From Pectobacterium parmentieri (GTDB lineage: Bacteria; Pseudomonadota; Gammaproteobacteria; Enterobacterales; Enterobacteriaceae), in contig NZ_CP015749.1 of assembly GCF_001742145.1 (NCBI RefSeq), positions 2,108,001 through 2,172,000 of the forward strand: DNA of 64,000 nucleotides, in the 5' to 3' direction. This document shows, piece after piece, positions 11,700 through 21,315 of this stretch. The translations under genes were made by a program, and so were the position numbers. Numbering within the stretch: the first letter of the stretch is position 1; each line of letters starts with the position of its first letter. Under the pieces are notes generated by a model. That model saw only the letters and a program-made list of their open reading frames with translations. It ran no database searches and was not told the origin of the DNA.

Positions 11700-12662
11700 T
11701 CAAAATAGCCGACTCAAATCATGAGTGTAGGCTTTAGCTACTTTCTCACCTGAATTCTTCATTTGCTGAATCATACTAACCAGTTTCTGAGCATATTGCG
11801 GATCTGTTGCATAGCCCGCTTTTTGCAACGCATGAGCGGCTTGCTCAGCCGTTCCTGCACTCATCACTGCAGAATAGCGTGGGTTGTTAGTCAGTAATTT
11901 CACATAGTCGCCAATGGCTTCAATATAGGAATCGTAAACTCTGAAGCTGGCTTTTACTTTTTTGGCCACGCCTTGCTCGTACTCTGTCGTGGTTATCTCC
12001 GTTGTTGGCCCATTCCAACTACCGCCAGCCTTAATGCCGAACAAATTGTGGCTTGGCCGCCCATCTTCAGTAGGAATTTCACGTTGCCCCCAGCCAGATT
12101 CAAGCGCAGCCTGGGCGATGATAAGGTGATGAGGTATACCACTATGCTGGCTGGCAATCTGGGCGGGCAAGGCAATCTGCGATACAAAATTGCTATTAGA
12201 TAATGGTAACGCTGAACCGGCACTTGGCAATTTAGGAAGCGCTTTGCGAACCATCTGCTCCATTGCCATGGTTGGCATACTTTTGAGCACATCACCATCA
12301 AATGTTAATGGAACCGAGGGCACAGTAGCTTTAGCTGCCGTAACATCAGTGGATTGTCGGCTCAACTGTTCAACCATGACATCTGCGAGCCCAAGCCCCT
12401 TGCCCTTAGTCGAAATCTCTTGAGCAATTTGTTGGTCATACATTGAGGTATACAGACGCGTCTGATCGCTGCTGAAGAGCCCGTCCTGCGGAATAGCAGA
12501 ACGCATGCTTTTCATCATCAATTGGACAAACACGCCTTCCATCTGTTGCGCAACCGCCCTGATGCCCTCTTTACTTTGAGGATTACCTGAAACTTCACGC
12601 TTCAACGTATTCAGGGACTGCGCATCATAGGCGGCATTATTCAGCGTCTGCATATCACTCAT
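11700..12662 (-). CDS. flgJ: Rod assembly protein and peptidoglycan hydrolase FlgJ
   Basis: 320 residues. FlgJ is a rod cap with a muramidase domain that opens the peptidoglycan for the growing rod. The N-terminal rod-capping part (YDAQSLNTLKREVSG; FVQLMMKSMRSAIPQDGLFSS) is followed from about residue 150 by a glucosaminidase-fold domain (ALESGWGQREIP, HNLFGIKAGGSW). ATG 12662 is chosen because its first base overlaps the flgI stop (TGATG) and it gives a family-like N-terminus; the open frame extends 10 codons further upstream into flgI. Confidence 0.96.
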   Translation of the reverse strand: MSDMQTLNNAAYDAQSLNTLKREVSGNPQSKEGIRAVAQQMEGVFVQLMMKSMRSAIPQDGLFSSDQTRLYTSMYDQQIAQEISTKGKGLGLADVMVEQLSRQSTDVTAAKATVPSVPLTFDGDVLKSMPTMAMEQMVRKALPKLPSAGSALPLSNSNFVSQIALPAQIASQHSGIPHHLIIAQAALESGWGQREIPTEDGRPSHNLFGIKAGGSWNGPTTEITTTEYEQGVAKKVKASFRVYDSYIEAIGDYVKLLTNNPRYSAVMSAGTAEQAAHALQKAGYATDPQYAQKLVSMIQQMKNSGEKVAKAYTHDLSRLF

Positions 12663-13771
12663 CAGATAATTTCCAGTTTGGCACGCAAACAACCAGCACT
12701 TTGCATCGCCTGCAGAATAGACATCAGCTCCATCGGCGTCGCGCCCAGAGAATTCAGTGCACGCACGACGTTGTTGAGGTTGGCGCTGGAATTAACTCGC
12801 TGTAACGCACCGCCCGCTTGCTGAACAGAGATCTCTGTTTGCGGGGTCACAACCGTCTGACCGCCGCCAAATGGGGTATTAGGCTGACTGACATTAGCCT
12901 GCTGGTTAATCGTCACAGAGAGGTTACCCTGAGCGATAGCGCAGCTATCTAGTGTTACATCACGATTCATTACGACAGAACCGGTACGAGAATTGATCAC
13001 GACCTTGGCATCCTGAATACCGACGTTGACCTCAATATTCTGGACATCGGCCAAGAAACGAACCTGAGAACTATTGCCATGTGGGGCGAGGACCTGAATA
13101 GTGCGAGAGTCCAGCGGAGACGCTGTACCGCCATATCCAGAGCGATTGATCGCATCACTCACTTTCTGCGCCATTGAGAAATCGTCATTTTTCAGTTGCA
13201 GCATAATCGTATTTGACGCGCCGAATGTACTGGGCAACTCTCGTTCAATAACAGCACCGTTGCTGATTCGTCCACCGGCTAACTGGTTAACCTGAACACT
13301 GCTTCCGCCAGCGGAAGCGCCAGCACCGCCAACCAAAACGTTTCCCTGAGCCAAGGCATACACTTGGTTATCCACCCCTTTTAATGGGGTCATTAACAGC
13401 GTCCCGCCCCGCAAGCTCTTCGCATTACCGAGTGAAGACACAACGACATCAATATTCTGGCCTGATCTACCGAAAGCTGGAAGTTCCGCCGTTACCATCA
13501 CCGCCGCAACGTTTTTCAATTGCATGTTGGTGCCGGCAGGTACAGTAATCCCCAACTGGGAGAGCATATTAGTTAAGCTTTGCGTGGTAAACGGTGTCTG
13601 CATGGTCTGGTCACCGGAACCATCCAAGCCGACAACTAAACCGTAACCAATCAACGCATTACCACGTACCCCCTGGATATTAACCAGATCGCGAATTCTC
13701 TCTGCTGACACAGGGGCAATATTCAGTGCCAGTAACGTCAGCAGTACTGTGAAAAATGATCCAATCCGCAT
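12662..13771 (-). CDS. flgI: Flagellar P-ring protein FlgI
   Basis: 369 residues. FlgI forms the periplasmic P ring around the rod. ATG 13771 gives a clear signal peptide ending near VSA-ERIRD (residues 21-26) and has AGAGG six bases upstream; the frame is open for 39 more codons but these run into flgH. The mature start ([20 protein letters not shown]) and the C-terminal [15 protein letters not shown] are as expected. It lies 16 bases after flgH and overlaps flgJ. Confidence 0.97.
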   Translation of the reverse strand: MRIGSFFTVLLTLLALNIAPVSAERIRDLVNIQGVRGNALIGYGLVVGLDGSGDQTMQTPFTTQSLTNMLSQLGITVPAGTNMQLKNVAAVMVTAELPAFGRSGQNIDVVVSSLGNAKSLRGGTLLMTPLKGVDNQVYALAQGNVLVGGAGASAGGSSVQVNQLAGGRISNGAVIERELPSTFGASNTIMLQLKNDDFSMAQKVSDAINRSGYGGTASPLDSRTIQVLAPHGNSSQVRFLADVQNIEVNVGIQDAKVVINSRTGSVVMNRDVTLDSCAIAQGNLSVTINQQANVSQPNTPFGGGQTVVTPQTEISVQQAGGALQRVNSSANLNNVVRALNSLGATPMELMSILQAMQSAGCLRAKLEII

Positions 13772-13787
13772 GGCAGGCCTCTTAAAC

Positions 13788-14501
13788 TTAGAACGGAGAA
13801 ACATTGAGGAAGAACCGTTGTAACCAGCCCATGTTTTGTGCTTCGTTGATATAGCCATTACCGACATATTCAATGCGCGCATCCGCAACCTGGGTAGATG
13901 GTACAGAGTTGTTACCGCTAATCGTTCTCGGATTTACTACCCCAGAAAAACGGATAAACTCAGTCCCCTGATTAATCGCAATTTGCTTTTCGCCAACGAC
14001 GTTCAGGTTACCATTAGCGAGTACTTGACCGACCGTGACCGTAATCGTACCGCTAAACGTGTTATTCGCGTTGGCACCACCTTGTCCCGTGAAATCATTC
14101 GTCCCGGTAGCATTCAGCGATGCGCGGTTATTACCTAGCGGCCCTTCGAGATAACGTGGTGTTACCGTTACACCAAATGTTGACGCCCCATTACGGGCAG
14201 CATTCGCTGATGAGCTTTTACTGGCGCTAACATTTTCCTGCAACACGATCGTCAATGTGTCGCCAATATTGCGTGGCCGACGATCTTCAAACATCGGTTG
14301 GTAACCATAATTCATCGGCTGCACGGTCTGAAAAATAGAACCATTAGGACCGGCTAATACTGGCGATCCCGGCTGGGCCGTCGTAGGTCCAGTGACAACT
14401 TTATCATGCGGAATATAGGCGCAGCCGTTAAGTGCTAACATCGCGATCAATGCCAACAGACGGGGTCGGCGGAGTGGTTTGATAACCGACTTTGCATTCA
14501 T
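13788..14501 (-). CDS. flgH: Flagellar L-ring lipoprotein FlgH
   Basis: 237 residues. FlgH is the outer-membrane L-ring lipoprotein. The lipobox (LALNGC, lipid-bearing Cys near residue 27) follows a basic, hydrophobic signal. Conserved blocks such as [20 protein letters not shown] and QMGW-type ending ([15 protein letters not shown]) are present. ATG 14501 is taken; GTG 14507 is a possible start two codons earlier. A hairpin lies in the 183-base gap before it. Confidence 0.97.
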   Translation of the reverse strand: MNAKSVIKPLRRPRLLALIAMLALNGCAYIPHDKVVTGPTTAQPGSPVLAGPNGSIFQTVQPMNYGYQPMFEDRRPRNIGDTLTIVLQENVSASKSSSANAARNGASTFGVTVTPRYLEGPLGNNRASLNATGTNDFTGQGGANANNTFSGTITVTVGQVLANGNLNVVGEKQIAINQGTEFIRFSGVVNPRTISGNNSVPSTQVADARIEYVGNGYINEAQNMGWLQRFFLNVSPF

Positions 14502-14547
14502 TATCACTGCGGATATCGCCTTAAATTAATCTATTTCACATATTCAC

Positions 14548-14574
14548 GGGGTAAATCAAAACCATATTTACCCC
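14548..14574 (-). other. Hairpin in the flgG-flgH gap
   Basis: Perfect 9-bp inverted repeat (GGGGTAAAT / ATTTACCCC) around a nine-base loop, in the only sizeable gap inside the flgB-J operon. No T-run follows in either direction, so an mRNA-processing or differential-expression hairpin is more likely than a terminator. Confidence 0.45.
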
Positions 14575-14684
14575 ATTCACTGGGTTGCTTATGATCTTCA
14601 TTACCCCGTTAAACACTGTCTATGTTGCCAACACCAAGCCATCAGAGCAGCCGCTCTCATGACTGAAATTAACGAGTTACAACA

Positions 14685-15467
14685 TTACAGTTGAGTCAAT
14701 TTCTGCAACATCTGGTCAGAAGAAGAAATCGCTTTACTGTTGATCTCGTAGGCACGCTGAGTTTGTATCATCGATACCAACTCTTCAGCCACGTTGACGT
14801 TAGAGGTTTCAACATATTTCTGGAACAGTAAACCCGCGCCATTCAAACCTGGGTTTGATTCATTCGGCGCACCCGAACTTGCGGTTTCCAGATACAGGTT
14901 TTCACCCATACTCTCAAGGCCGCTATCGTTAATAAAGGTCGTCAGCGTCAACTGGCCAATCTGATTTGTTGCCGCCTGCCCTTGCAATTTTACGCTGACA
15001 ATACCGTCACGACCGATATTCAGTTCAGTCGCATTTGCTGGAACGGTGATGGCAGGCTGAACCTGATAACCGCTGGACGTCACTAACTGGCCGTTACCGT
15101 CAAGCTGGAAGGCACCGTCACGCGTATAAGCAGTTGTACCGTCAGGCAACTGAACCTGAAAGAATCCCTGACCTTTAATAGCAACGTCCTTCGAGTTACC
15201 CGTCTCGGAAAACGTTCCTTGAGTATGGATACGCTCCGTTGACACAGGACGAACCCCGGTCCCTAACTGCAAACCGGACGGCAGCATAGTTTGCTCTGAA
15301 GACTGAGCTCCGGGCTGACGGACAGTTTGATACATCAAGTCTTCAAATACCGCGCGCTGACGTTTGAAACCGTTGGTACTAACGTTTGCCAAGTTATTGG
15401 AAATAACGTCCATATTGGTTTGCTGAGCATTCAAACCGGTTTTGGCAATCCACAAAGAACGGATCAT
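14685..15467 (-). CDS. flgG: Flagellar distal rod protein FlgG
   Basis: 260 residues, the standard length. FlgG builds the distal rod that passes through the P and L rings. The N-terminal rod motif ([21 protein letters not shown]) and the C-terminal [20 protein letters not shown] helix are typical. Part of flgBCDEFGHIJ. The start ATG 15467 gives the exact family N-terminus. Confidence 0.98.
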   Translation of the reverse strand: MIRSLWIAKTGLNAQQTNMDVISNNLANVSTNGFKRQRAVFEDLMYQTVRQPGAQSSEQTMLPSGLQLGTGVRPVSTERIHTQGTFSETGNSKDVAIKGQGFFQVQLPDGTTAYTRDGAFQLDGNGQLVTSSGYQVQPAITVPANATELNIGRDGIVSVKLQGQAATNQIGQLTLTTFINDSGLESMGENLYLETASSGAPNESNPGLNGAGLLFQKYVETSNVNVAEELVSMIQTQRAYEINSKAISSSDQMLQKLTQL

Positions 15468-15494
15468 TTATTCACTCCTGTGCGCACTCGGCGC

Positions 15495-16250
15495 TTAGCC
15501 CATTGCTAATATTTGATTAGCGCGTTGTGCATTATCATCGACGCTGCTAATGACTTTCATCTGCATTTCAAAGCGACGAGCATTAGCAATCATATCGACC
15601 ATAGTATCGACTGTGTTCACATTACTGCCTTCAATCACACCCGGCATAATACGCACGGTAGGATCGTTTTGCAGCACATTACCACGTTGTTGCTGAGCCT
15701 GTTGCGTCAAGCGAAATAGCCCATCATCAGACCGCTCAACTTCTTGTCCGGTAGCCTTGACGAGCTTCAGACGACCTAATTGGGCAATGGTATTTGGCGG
15801 GTCCCCGGCATTAAGAGCAGAAATCGTACCATCAGGAGAAATGCTGATTTGAGCTTGCGGAGGAATATCAATCGGTCCCCCGTCGCCCATCACCACTCGC
15901 CCCTGGATAGTCAACTGCCCATCAGCACTGATCTCCATATTACCATTACGGGTGTACGCCTCACCGCCATTAGCCGTTTGCACTGCCAGCCAACTTTCTT
16001 TCGGTAAAGCGACATCCATTGCACGACCAGTATAATTCATCACGCCTTCGGTCATATCCGCACCAGGCGTTGAAGCAACAACCAGCGTGCGGGTGGGCAG
16101 GGTCAACCCATTTACCGGCACAGCGCGCAGTGCTGAAAGTTGTGCGCGGAAACCTGGCGTTGAAGCGTTGGCCAAGTTGTTCGCAGTAATCGCCTGCTTT
16201 TCCAATGACTGGCTCGCGCCACCCATTGCCGTATAAATCGCGTGATCCAT
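15495..16250 (-). CDS. flgF: Flagellar proximal rod protein FlgF
   Basis: 251 residues. FlgF is a proximal rod subunit between FlgC/FlgB and FlgG. It begins MDHAIYTAMGGASQSLEKQA, carries the rod-family motif NNLANASTPGFRAQL and ends in the SNVNTVDTMVDMIANARRFE helix. It lies 27 bases before flgG and 21 after flgE, consistent with a single operon. Confidence 0.97.
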   Translation of the reverse strand: MDHAIYTAMGGASQSLEKQAITANNLANASTPGFRAQLSALRAVPVNGLTLPTRTLVVASTPGADMTEGVMNYTGRAMDVALPKESWLAVQTANGGEAYTRNGNMEISADGQLTIQGRVVMGDGGPIDIPPQAQISISPDGTISALNAGDPPNTIAQLGRLKLVKATGQEVERSDDGLFRLTQQAQQQRGNVLQNDPTVRIMPGVIEGSNVNTVDTMVDMIANARRFEMQMKVISSVDDNAQRANQILAMG

Positions 16251-16271
16251 GCAATGTCCCCGTTAGGATAA

Positions 16272-17489
16272 TTAACGCAGGCTAACCAGCGTTTGCAGAA
16301 TGGAATCCTGCGTTTTGATGGTCTGCGCGTTTGACTGGTAATTACGCTGCGCCACAATCATATTGACCAGTTCTTTACTTAGGTCAACGTTAGAACTTTC
16401 GGTGGATTTGCCGATCAGCTTACCTAAACTTCCCGTGCCCGCAAGACCAACAACAGCCTGACCAGAACTTGCCGTTTCAGACCATGCGTTATCACCTTCA
16501 GGTGACAAACCTTCTGGGTTAGCAAAACTAGCAAGAAGTATCTGACCGAGAGGTTGTTTCTGACCGTTGCTGTAGTTGCCTTCGATCGTGCCGTCGTCAT
16601 TTATAGCAAAACCGGTCAGTGCCCCTGGAGCATAACCGTTCTGAATCGGGCTTTTGTAACTATATTCCGTGTTTTGCTGCACGCTACCGGTTAAATCAAT
16701 AGTGAAAGTACCATTCGCAGCACCATTCGTTCCCGTAAGATTGATAGTGAAAGGGGTATGTGCAGTGGCACCAGTAGAACTTAAAGCACCATTCGCTTCA
16801 AAATTCAATGTTCCAGCAGATTGATATACCGCTGGTGTTATAGAGCCATCTCGGGCATATGTTTGCCACGTATTATTTGCCGTTTTGACAAAATACAACG
16901 TGAAATCATGTTTGTTCCCTTGGCTGTCATAAGTCGTCAGATTTGTTTTACTGTTATAGGTGCCTTCGGCACCAGGCGTTGTGGCCCAAGAGCCTGTTGG
17001 GACGGCATCGGAAGATTTCAGGTTAGCTTTCAAGGTAGCTGCTGTTGTCGCACGCGACAGCATATCACCATCAGGAACAGTCAACGGTACGGGATCGGCC
17101 CCCGTTTGAACAACGGGCGGCGTACCCGTGACTGGGTAACCCGTCAACTGCATGCCTTGTGCGTTGACGATATTACGGCCGTTCAGCATAAACTGACCAT
17201 TACGGCTGTAATAAGTAGAACCATTGGTGTCTTGCAGACGGTAAAAACCACCGCCGCTAATCGCGATGTCTAGATCCCGCGAGGACGACGTCACAGTACC
17301 ATTACCGAAATCCTGCAATACCGATGCAACCTTCACACCCATACCGACTTTAGAACCGGCAAACATGTCGGCAAATGTGACAGCCCCGGATTTAAATCCC
17401 ACTGTTGCTGAGTTAGCGATGTTATTACCGATAACATCCAGATTATTAGATGCAGCGTTTAAACCACTGACCGCCTGAGAAAACCCCAT
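16272..17489 (-). CDS. flgE: Flagellar hook protein FlgE
   Basis: 405 residues, close to the enterobacterial length. FlgE polymerises into the hook. It starts with the hook motif (GFSQAVSGLNAASNNLDVIG) and ends with the SSNVDLSKELVNMIVAQRNY helix; the middle is Thr/Gly/Asn-rich surface domain. FlgE is exported under FliK length control and capped by FlgD, encoded just upstream. Confidence 0.98.
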   Translation of the reverse strand: MGFSQAVSGLNAASNNLDVIGNNIANSATVGFKSGAVTFADMFAGSKVGMGVKVASVLQDFGNGTVTSSSRDLDIAISGGGFYRLQDTNGSTYYSRNGQFMLNGRNIVNAQGMQLTGYPVTGTPPVVQTGADPVPLTVPDGDMLSRATTAATLKANLKSSDAVPTGSWATTPGAEGTYNSKTNLTTYDSQGNKHDFTLYFVKTANNTWQTYARDGSITPAVYQSAGTLNFEANGALSSTGATAHTPFTINLTGTNGAANGTFTIDLTGSVQQNTEYSYKSPIQNGYAPGALTGFAINDDGTIEGNYSNGQKQPLGQILLASFANPEGLSPEGDNAWSETASSGQAVVGLAGTGSLGKLIGKSTESSNVDLSKELVNMIVAQRNYQSNAQTIKTQDSILQTLVSLR

Positions 17490-17564
17490 GTCGCTCTCCA
17501 GATAAATTGATTAAATCATATTCCAGATAGTTAGTATCACTGGAATACTATGAAATTTATACCG

Positions 17565-18239
17565 TTACAGAATCTGTCTGACATTATCCATCGTGGCTCT
17601 GCCGCGCAGACCTAAATCCAGCAATGCACCGCTATCACCGCGAACAACACTATTTACAACCGCATAGCTCAATGGCTGAACAACCTGCTGCGCCCCACCG
17701 GTGCTGGCAGCAACCGTGAAGGTATAAGCGCCATCAGGTGCAACCGAACCATCAGAAAGTTTACTATCCCAGTTGAATGAGTGAACTCCAGCAGAAAGCG
17801 TCCCCAGTTCAATCGTACGAACAGCTTTGCCTGTCGCATCATTGACGGTGACGGTGACAGCTTCAGCCGCTTTTTCCAGTTCAACACCAAAAGGAGTACT
17901 CGTTTCCTTACCAACAAGGATTTCTTTTCCTGGAACCATGACGCTGCGACCAATCAGCGTTGTTGCTTGCATAGATTGATTGTTATTAATCTGACCGGAG
18001 ATAGAGCCCAGAGTGGTGTTCAACTTTTCAATACCACTGACCGTATTGAGCTGAGCAAGTTGGCTTACCAGTTGATCGTTGCTCATCGGATTCGTTGGGT
18101 CTTGATTCTTCAACTGAGCAACAAGAAGCGTCAAAAACTGATTTTGAAGGTCGGCGCTGCTATTCTTCTCTACCGCCGTTGTCGACGATGTATTCTGTGT
18201 TCTAGTTGCTGAGGAAGTATCATTAGTTGTGATAGACAT
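17565..18239 (-). CDS. flgD: Flagellar hook-capping protein FlgD
   Basis: 224 residues. FlgD caps the hook and directs FlgE assembly. The conserved N-terminal block LQNQFLTLLVAQLKNQDPTN lies near residues 31-50. It is followed by a coil, then the FlgD tudor/Ig-like domains (PDGAYTFTVAAS). The first 30 residues are Ser/Thr-rich and disordered. It lies between flgC and flgE. Confidence 0.97.
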   Translation of the reverse strand: MSITTNDTSSATRTQNTSSTTAVEKNSSADLQNQFLTLLVAQLKNQDPTNPMSNDQLVSQLAQLNTVSGIEKLNTTLGSISGQINNNQSMQATTLIGRSVMVPGKEILVGKETSTPFGVELEKAAEAVTVTVNDATGKAVRTIELGTLSAGVHSFNWDSKLSDGSVAPDGAYTFTVAASTGGAQQVVQPLSYAVVNSVVRGDSGALLDLGLRGRATMDNVRQIL

Positions 18240-18254
18240 TATTTCGTCTCCCGA

Positions 18255-18659
18255 TTATTGCCCGATCGTTAACGTCTTCATCATCATCGACTTTGTCGTA
18301 TTCAAAACTTCGACGTTCGCCTGATAACTACGCGATGCAGAAATGGTGTTCACCATTTCTGCCACTGGGTCAACATTCGGCATGCGAACGTATCCCTGCC
18401 CATCAGCCAGTGGATTGCCCGGTTCGTAAACCAGACGGGCAGGCGATGGATCTTCGATAACATTAGCAACGCGCACACCGCCAGTTGACTGCCCAGGTGC
18501 TGCATTCACCTCGAATACAACCTGTTTGGCGCGATAAGGCTCACCATCTGGACCCGTTACACTGTCTGCGTTAGCCAGATTACTGGCGCTCACATTCAGA
18601 CGCTGAGATTGCGCAGAGAGCGCTGAGCCTGAAATTTCGAATATATTTAATAACGACAT
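18255..18659 (-). CDS. flgC: Flagellar proximal rod protein FlgC
   Basis: 134 residues. FlgC is a proximal rod subunit. Motifs: [21 protein letters not shown] near the N-terminus, and a C-terminal helix ([20 protein letters not shown]). It lies 28 bases after flgB and 15 before flgD. Confidence 0.98.
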   Translation of the reverse strand: MSLLNIFEISGSALSAQSQRLNVSASNLANADSVTGPDGEPYRAKQVVFEVNAAPGQSTGGVRVANVIEDPSPARLVYEPGNPLADGQGYVRMPNVDPVAEMVNTISASRSYQANVEVLNTTKSMMMKTLTIGQ

Positions 18660-18687
18660 GAATCTTTACCTTCTCATCGCGCTACGA

Positions 18688-19104
18688 TCATGAACCTGAC
18701 TGCAAGACTGACATCATGCCTCTAATCTGCCCGCCCAGAACGGTCAGACTGGTTTGATATTTCAGGCTGTTATCGGCAAAATTAGTGCGTTCCCGGTCCA
18801 TATCGACCGTATTACCGTCTAATGCAGGCTGATCCGGTACGCGATAGAGCAAATCAAGCTCTGGCGGCTGAAAATTCTGTGCCGGTATATGCCGTACAGA
18901 TGTGGTTTTCAGCGCGATACCCGTACCGTTCACCCGACCTTGCTCCATCGTTTTACTGAGCTGGCTGGCAAAATCAATATCCCTGGCCTGATAGCCAGGC
19001 GTATCCGCATTAGCAATATTCGCGGCCAGAATTTCCTGCCGCTGGGCACGCAAGTTCAACGCTTCCTGCTGAAACCGCAATGAGGCGTCTAATTTATCAA
19101 GCAT
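18688..19104 (-). CDS. flgB: Flagellar proximal rod protein FlgB
   Basis: 138 residues. FlgB is the first rod subunit next to the MS ring and FliE. It has the rod motif ([20 protein letters not shown] equivalent, near residues 23-42) and a C-terminal helix. It opens the flgB-J operon. The 164-base gap to divergent flgA must hold the FlhDC-dependent promoters for both directions; I could not place a confident FlhDC box. Confidence 0.97.
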   Translation of the reverse strand: MLDKLDASLRFQQEALNLRAQRQEILAANIANADTPGYQARDIDFASQLSKTMEQGRVNGTGIALKTTSVRHIPAQNFQPPELDLLYRVPDQPALDGNTVDMDRERTNFADNSLKYQTSLTVLGGQIRGMMSVLQSGS

Positions 19105-19268
19105 GCTCCCTCCGCAAGTTAGAATTTGGAGTGGGTAGGATAATTCTCATTATGGCTATACCATCGAACGAATAGGCACCAAATGCAGTGCTATTTATTG
19201 CCTTAACCTTACACTGACATCGTTACACTTATGCTCGACATAATCGGAATCAGGAGAGCTGAACTGGA

Positions 19269-19937
19269 ATGAAAACAATACATTATTATCTCTGCCTGGT
19301 GCCGTTCTGTTTTTTCATCTTGTGCGCCCCTATCAATGCGAACGACCTTCCGGCACAGATCAATCAATTTTTCGCCTCACGTTTTCAGGGAAGCACGAAT
19401 ACCGTTAACGTTGTGATAAAATCGCCGGAATCGCAATGGCCACAGTGCGAAGCGCCCCAAATCACGCAGCCCGGGAATACAAGAGCGTGGGGAAATGTGA
19501 GCCTGTCTGTACGTTGTGAGCAGCAGCGCCGTTTCATTCAAACCGAAGTTCAGGTAACAGGGAACTATGTCACCAGTTCACGGCCTATAAATCGTGGGAC
19601 AACACTGACAGAAAATGACATTGGTTTGACGAAAGGTAGGCTCGATTTATTACCGTTGCGCCCTATACTGACGTTACAAGGTGCACAGGGCGCAGTCCTT
19701 TTACGCGATCTCACACCTGGTCAGGTTATTACTGCCTCCATGATCAGACGCGCCTGGGTCGTAAAGGCGGGTCAGTCTGTACAAATTATCGCCCAAGGTG
19801 AAGGCTTCACGATTAATGGCGAAGGGAAAGCCATGAACAACGCAGCAGCAGGACAGGCCGTCAGAGTTAGAACAGCAAATGGACAAATAATCAGCGGAAT
19901 TACGAACGAAGATGGGATTATTCTGATCTCACAGTAA
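19269..19937 (+). CDS. flgA: P-ring assembly chaperone FlgA
   Basis: 222 residues. FlgA is a periplasmic chaperone for FlgI. A signal peptide ends near residues 24-25 (PINAND). The C-terminal SAF-like domain is visible (SRPINRGTTLTENDI, then VKAGQSVQIIAQGEGFTING). Transcribed away from flgB, with flgM and flgN downstream. A sigma-28 promoter begins right after its stop, so flgMN have an additional late promoter. Confidence 0.96.
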   Translation: MKTIHYYLCLVPFCFFILCAPINANDLPAQINQFFASRFQGSTNTVNVVIKSPESQWPQCEAPQITQPGNTRAWGNVSLSVRCEQQRRFIQTEVQVTGNYVTSSRPINRGTTLTENDIGLTKGRLDLLPLRPILTLQGAQGAVLLRDLTPGQVITASMIRRAWVVKAGQSVQIIAQGEGFTINGEGKAMNNAAAGQAVRVRTANGQIISGITNEDGIILISQ

Positions 19938-19942
19938 TTAAT

Positions 19943-19969
19943 TAAAGATTTGCTCATGTTTGCCGATGA
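19943..19969 (+). promoter_or_regulatory. Sigma-28 (FliA) promoter of flgMN
   Basis: TAAAGATT, 11 bases, GCCGATGA: near-consensus FliA promoter with exact spacing, about 110 bases before flgM. This arrangement lets the anti-sigma factor be re-made once FliA is active. Confidence 0.9.
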
Positions 19970-20078
19970 TAGCTACAGAGTCATTACTGACGACGTTTTA
20001 AAATTGAACACCAATGTGACAAACATTCCGTAACACGTTGGTGATTAACTATTTATCCTCAAATTAGAGGGATGTATT

Positions 20079-20375
20079 ATGAGTATTGATCGCACACAAT
20101 CACTGAAGCCGGTCAGTCAAATTCAACAACGCGAATCTGGCGATATTGCTAAAACCAAACGCAAACAGGCTGAAACTCAGTCTGAAGTCAGCGCAACACA
20201 GGTAAAGCTGAGCGATGCACAGGCAAAATTGATGCAACCAGGTACGCAGGATATAGACATGGCCCGCGTTGAAACCCTAAAACAGGCAATTCGTGATGGC
20301 TCACTGAAAATTGATGCAGGAAAAATTGCGGATGCGTTACTTAAAGAAACGCAGGATTTTTTAGCAGGTAATTAA
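20079..20375 (+). CDS. flgM: Anti-sigma-28 factor FlgM
   Basis: 98 residues. FlgM binds FliA and holds back late flagellar genes until it is exported through the finished hook. The N-terminal half is polar and disordered (export signal). The C-terminal half ([20 protein letters not shown], then [13 protein letters not shown]) is the FliA-binding part. An AGAGGG-type ribosome site precedes the start. flgN follows four bases later. Confidence 0.97.
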   Translation: MSIDRTQSLKPVSQIQQRESGDIAKTKRKQAETQSEVSATQVKLSDAQAKLMQPGTQDIDMARVETLKQAIRDGSLKIDAGKIADALLKETQDFLAGN

Positions 20376-20379
20376 CACT

Positions 20380-20817
20380 ATGGAAAATCTACAATCGATC
20401 CTAGAACAACTGCTGAATAACCTGCATGATCTTGATACTGTTATGTCTGAAGAGCAAACGCTGCTTTGTGCAGGCCATATTAATAATATTGCTCTGCAAC
20501 AGGTGACAGAGAATAAGACGTCTTTGCTGGCAACGATGCAATATTTGGAAAATCGACGCCACGAAACTGAGTCCATTCTCAAACTGCAGGCGCCTTATGA
20601 TGGTATCGTTCAGCTATCTGCCTACTGGCAGCAAGTGCAAGAACTCACCAGACGCTTAAACGATCAGAATAAGCATAATGGTCTTCTGCTCAGCCGACAT
20701 ATTGCATATACGAACGAAGCGATTGATATACTGAAACCCCGCCATGGTCAGGGGCTGTATGGTCCTGATGGTCAGTCGAAAGGCATGACCGTTGGTGGGA
20801 GAAAAATCACTTTCTAA
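20380..20817 (+). CDS. flgN: Export chaperone FlgN
   Basis: 145 residues, helical. FlgN is the cytoplasmic chaperone that delivers FlgK and FlgL to the export apparatus. Long amphipathic helices dominate, with the family-like end (LKPRHGQGLYGPDGQSK). It is coupled with flgM and ends just before a bidirectional hairpin facing flhE. Confidence 0.95.
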   Translation: MENLQSILEQLLNNLHDLDTVMSEEQTLLCAGHINNIALQQVTENKTSLLATMQYLENRRHETESILKLQAPYDGIVQLSAYWQQVQELTRRLNDQNKHNGLLLSRHIAYTNEAIDILKPRHGQGLYGPDGQSKGMTVGGRKITF

Positions 20818-20818
20818 A

Positions 20819-20842
20819 AGTCTCTGCCATTTAGCAGAGACT
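20819..20842. terminator. Terminator hairpin between flgN and flhE
   Basis: Perfect 9-bp stem (AGTCTCTGC / GCAGAGACT) with a six-base loop, directly after the flgN stop. On the minus strand the stem is followed by TTTTAG, so it best serves the flhBAE transcript, and probably also blocks read-through from flgN. Confidence 0.7.
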
Positions 20843-20892
20843 CCTCACCATTAAAAATAGTCAGTTATTTCAAATACCTATTTAATTAAAAA

Positions 20893-21315
20893 TTACTTAT
20901 AGTTTACTGCAATATCGATTGTGCGGACAATGAACGTATGATTAATGCGCCCATTTCCCTCAATATAGTATACAAAACGAAACTCGTTATTAGCAGCTAA
21001 TCCATCAAATGCTCGAGTTTGTCCATCGCCACTTCCATTTAAGTCAACGCAACGCTGCGGCGATTGTGAACAAAGTTTCACAACCAATCCAGTAGGTATC
21101 ACTGAATCAATTGCATATCGCCAATATATTGTCGTAATAGTCTCGTCCGGCTTAAGCACTGTGTTAGGAGCAAAAGCCGACGTCGTAATCATTTCACCAC
21201 GGTAATCAAGTTTTATTCCCGGCTGACTCCCATTCCAACTACCCGGTGTTGCAATGGCACAAAGCGGAAGAGCTAACACTATTGTTGCGGCCAGATAACC
21301 TATCACCTTTTTCAT
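20893..21315 (-). CDS. flhE: Flagellar protein FlhE
   Basis: 140 residues. FlhE is a small periplasmic protein reported to limit proton leakage through the flagellar export gate. A signal peptide ends near residue 22 (LCAIA-TPGSW). The mature part keeps family features (GSWNGSQPG, TIYWRYAID) and two Cys (CSQSPQRC) that can form a disulfide. Its start abuts the flhA stop, completing flhB-A-E. Confidence 0.93.
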   Translation of the reverse strand: MKKVIGYLAATIVLALPLCAIATPGSWNGSQPGIKLDYRGEMITTSAFAPNTVLKPDETITTIYWRYAIDSVIPTGLVVKLCSQSPQRCVDLNGSGDGQTRAFDGLAANNEFRFVYYIEGNGRINHTFIVRTIDIAVNYK